A stretch of DNA of 64,000 nucleotides from Calliopsis andreniformis (taxonomy: Eukaryota; Arthropoda; Insecta; Hymenoptera; Andrenidae). The stretch covers positions 992,001-1,056,000 of the forward strand of contig NW_027480530.1 in the NCBI RefSeq assembly GCF_051401765.1, in the 5' to 3' direction. The notes beneath the pieces are model-generated. The model was given only the letters and a program-made list of their open reading frames with translations. It was not told the DNA's origin and did no database searches. A program made the position numbers and the translations under genes. This document shows positions 53,601 through 56,600 of this stretch, piece after piece (position 1 is the stretch's first letter; each line of letters starts with the position of its first letter).

Positions 53601-56600
53601 GACACTGATACTGCTGCTGATCCTGACAAAGCTCCTGACACTGCTACTGACACTGCTCGTGACGTTGCTCCAGACACTGACACTGCTCCTGACACAGCTC
53701 GTGACGGTGAGACTGCTCCTGCCACTGTTCCTGACACGGCTGCTCACACTGACACTGCTCCTGACACTGGCACTGGTCCTGACACTGCTCCTGGCACTGA
53801 CACTGCCGCTGACACTGCTCCTAACACTGCTCGTGGCACAGACACTGCTCCTGACAATGCTCCTGACACTGACACTGCCCCTCACACAGCTCCTGACACT
53901 GGCACTGCTCCTGACACTGCTCCTGACACAGACACTTCTGCTGATACTGACAATGATCCTGTCACGGCTTCTGTCACTGCTCCTGATACTGACACACTCA
54001 CGGCTACTGACACTGCTCCTGACACTGACACTGCTCCTGACACTGCTCCAGACACTCCGCCTGACACTGACACTGCTCCTGACTCAGCTCCTGACACTGA
54101 CACTGCTCCTGACACTGACACTACTCCTCAAACTGCTCCTGACACTCCTCCTGACACTGACACTGCTCCTGACGCTACTCCAGACACTGCAACTGACACA
54201 GGCACTGTTTCTGGTGCTGACACTGACACTGCTACTGACACTGCCACTGCTCCTGACGCTACTCCAGACGCTGACACTGCTCCTGACACTGCTCCAGACA
54301 CTCCTCCTGACACTGACACTGCTCCTGACACAGCTCCTGGCACTGACACTGCTCCTGACACTGACACTACACCTCAAACTGCTCCTGACACTCCTCCTGA
54401 CACTGACACTGCTCCTGGCACTGCTCCTGACACTGACGCTGCTCCTGATGCTGACACTGACACAGCTCCTGGCACTGCTCCTGACGCTGCTCCTGACACT
54501 GCTCCTGACACAGGCGCTGCACCTGGTACTGACACTGACACTGCTCCTGACACAGGCACTGCTCCTCACGCTGGTTCTGACAATGATACTGCCCCTGAGA
54601 CTGCTCCTGACACTGACGCTGCTCATGGCACTGCTCCTGGCACTGCTCCTGACACTGACACTGCTATTGATACTGACACTGACACTGCTCCTGACACCGA
54701 CACTGCTCCTGTCACTGCCCCTGACGCTGACACTGCTCCTGACACTGCTCCTGACACTGACACTGCTCCTGGCGCAGCTCCTGCCACTGACACTGCTCCT
54801 GACACTGCTCCTGACACCGGCACTGCTCATGGCACAGCTCCTGTCACTGCTCCTGGCACTGACACTGCTCCTGACACTGACACTGCTCCTGTGTCTGACA
54901 CTTGTCCTGACACTGCTCCTGACACTGCCCGCGACATTGCTCCAGACACTGACACTGCTCCTGAGACAGCTCGTCACACTGCTGCTGACACTGACACTGC
55001 TTGTGGAACTGCTCCTGAAACTGACACTGCTCCTCACACAGCTCCTGACACTGGCACTGCTCTTGGCACTGCTCCTGACACTGACACTGCTCCTGACACT
55101 GATACTGCTGCTGATCCTGACAAAGCTCCTGACACTGCTACTGACACTGCTCGTGACGTTGCTCCAGACACTGACACTGCTCCTGACACAGCTCGTGACG
55201 GTGACACTGCTCCTGCCACTGTTCCTGACACGGCTGCTCACACTGACACTGCTCCTGACACTGGCACTGGTCCTGACACTGCTCCTGACACGGACACTGC
55301 TCCTGACACTGGCACTGGTCCTGACAATGCTCCTGACACTGACACTGCTCCTGACACTGCTCCTGAAACTGACACTGCTCCTCAAACTGCTCATGACACT
55401 GACGCTGCTCCTGACACAGACACTGCTGTTGATACTGACAATGCTCCTGACACTGCTCCTGACACAGACACTGCTCCGAACAATGCTCCTGACACTGACA
55501 CTACTCTTGTCACTGACACTGGTCCTGACACTGCTTCTGTCACTGGCACTGGTCCTGACACTGCCCCTGACTCTGACACTGCTCCTGTCACTGACACTGG
55601 TCCTGACACTGCTTCTGACACTGTCACTGGTCCTGACACTGCCCCTGACACTGCCCCTGACACTGACACTGCTCCTGATACTGACACTGACACTGCTGCT
55701 GACACAGCTACTGACACTGACACTGCTCCTGTCACTGCTCCTGACACAGACACTGCTACTGATACTGACAATGCTCCTGACGCTGCTCCTGGCACAGACA
55801 TGGCTCCGAACGATGCTCCTGACACTGACACTGCTCCTGTCACTGACACTGGTCCTGACACTGCTCCTGACACTGGCACTGGTCCTGACACTGCTCCTGA
55901 CCCTGACACTCCTCCTGATGCTGACAATGCTCCTGATACTGCTCCTGACACGGACACTGCTCCGGACAATGCTCCTGACACTGACACTGCTCCTGTCACT
56001 GACACTGGTGCTGACACTGCTTCTGACACTGGCACTGGTCCCGACACTGCTCCTGGCACTTACCGTGCTCATGAAACAGCTCCTGACACTGCTCCTGACA
56101 CTGACACTGACACGGATCCTGACACTGACACTGCTCCTCACACTGCTCCTGACACTGGCACTGTACCTGGCGCTGCTCCTGACACTGACACTGCTCCTGA
56201 CACTGTAACTGCTGCTGATCCTGACAAAGCTCCTGACACTGCTACTGACACTGCTCGTGACGTTGCTCCAGACACTGACACTGCTCCTGACACAGCTCGT
56301 GACGGTGAGACTGCTCCTGCCACTGTTCCTAACACGGCTGCTCACACTGACACTGCTCCTGACACTGGCACTGGTCCTGACACTGCTCCTGACACTGACA
56401 CTGCTGCTGACACTGCTCCTGACACTGCTCGTGGCACAGACACTGCTCCTGACAATGCTCCTGACACTGACACTGCCGCTCACACAGCTCCTGACACTGA
56501 CACTGCTCCTGACACTGCTCCTGACACAGACACTCCTCCTGACACTGCTCCTGACACTGACACTGCACCTCACACTGCTCCTGGCACTGCCACTGGTCCT